From the IMG/VR virus record IMGVR_UViG_3300022752_000155, positions 1 through 40,688 of that record: 40,688 nucleotides of DNA. One strand, 5' to 3'. Made by a program: the position numbers and the translations under genes. This document shows positions 40,393 through 40,688 of this stretch, in pieces. Below the pieces are notes generated by a model. That model made no database searches. It had not been told where the DNA came from and was given only the letters and a program-made list of their open reading frames with translations. The stretch's first letter is position 1; the number at the start of each line of letters is the position of its first letter. This DNA comes from a virus.

Positions 40393-40688
40393 TTACTTAT
40401 CTATAAATAATATCGCACTTAACGCTGAAGAGTTTCCAGTTATACCAACACCATCTACGCAACCCACAGCATTGTTAGAACCATATAAAACACCATCTTC
40501 TGGTATGTATACAGATTGTGTTCCACCAGCCCCTACTTGAACGATGAAATATACTTGTGTATTAGTTGAAGAACTAACAGTTGTAGCATTTGCTAAACCA
40601 TTAATAATCATACTTCCAGAACTTCCAGTTGATTGGATAACTAATCCTCTTAAACGTGTTCTACCTGTAAATGCAATAGCGTTAGTAC
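40393..40688 (-). CDS. Small virion protein, 5' end beyond the window
   Basis: The frame stays open through the right edge: before the internal ATG at 40611 it reads AFTGRTRLRGLVIQSTGSSGS, which is clearly coding. The rest is QVGAGGTQSVYIPEDGVLYG with V.C.DGVG near the end. The plan (short beta strands, RLRG(L/I)(V/I)(I)...G..G, then (F/Y)(I)(P)EDG(V)) is, from memory, a small beta-sandwich protein beside adaptors in marine phages. So the ATG at 40611 is not the true start. Confidence 0.65.
   Translation of the reverse strand, partial: TNAIAFTGRTRLRGLVIQSTGSSGSMIINGLANATTVSSSTNTQVYFIVQVGAGGTQSVYIPEDGVLYGSNNAVGCVDGVGITGNSSALSAILFIDK

Overview
The window is a piece of a low-GC tailed-phage genome with podovirus character. 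There are no tRNAs, rRNAs or cellular housekeeping genes. Genes are packed with ATGA, TAATG or short overlaps. The phage hallmarks are a small terminase subunit, a family A DNA polymerase, an archaeo-eukaryotic-type primase, two lytic enzymes, a P22 gp4/T7 gp11-like head-tail adaptor, a P22 gp10-like tail-stem protein and a long run of tail-fibre-like beta-rich proteins. AT richness and many resemblances (recalled, not searched) to uncultured marine podovirus contigs suggest a marine host, plausibly a low-GC alphaproteobacterium of the SAR11 type; the host is inference. The large terminase, portal and major capsid genes are absent and both edge genes are cut, so this is not the whole genome.

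Layout. The left edge (1-1468) holds a cut VRR-NUC-like nuclease and a small gene on the minus strand, the terminase small subunit on the plus strand, and a minus-strand acidic microprotein whose 3' end lies antisense to the terminase 3' end. A 250-bp non-coding region (1469-1718) carries a cluster of TTGACA/TGTCAA motifs, an imperfect 16-bp inverted repeat and an 11-bp tandem repeat. From 13399 down to 1719 on the minus strand runs the replication and host-takeover block: conserved phage proteins, primase, UvrD-like helicase, DUF3310 protein, DNA polymerase, a conserved phage protein, Bax-like and M15 peptidoglycan hydrolases, then a string of tiny genes (zinc ribbons, a ribbon-helix-helix protein, basic peptides, a coiled coil, transmembrane micropeptides), a LAGLIDADG endonuclease and a PD-(D/E)XK exonuclease. 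A SNF2-type helicase (13462-14895) is on the plus strand and shares a divergent promoter region with the block to its left.

From 40688 down to 14928 the minus strand carries the virion block: head-tail adaptor, tail and fibre proteins, two glycine-rich adhesin-like proteins, a tandem triplicate family, three consecutive 2-oxoglutarate/Fe(II) oxygenases, the tail-stem protein, an FkbM methyltransferase, two glycosyltransferases, an HlyC-like acyltransferase, a set of internal-virion-type proteins sharing K/R-Gly-Gly motifs, a 1446-residue putative ejection protein, a holin-like membrane protein, and two auxiliary metabolic genes (S-adenosylmethionine decarboxylase and a small heat shock protein).

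The primase, helicases, polymerase and nucleases would replicate and recombine phage DNA; the adaptor, stem and fibre genes build the tail; the modification enzymes sit among the virion genes and may decorate virion proteins or the host envelope. The least explained parts are the HlyC-like gene next to the KGG-motif proteins, the inward-facing TTGAC/GTCAA pairs at both divergent intergenic regions, and the set of micro-genes of 20 to 60 codons.
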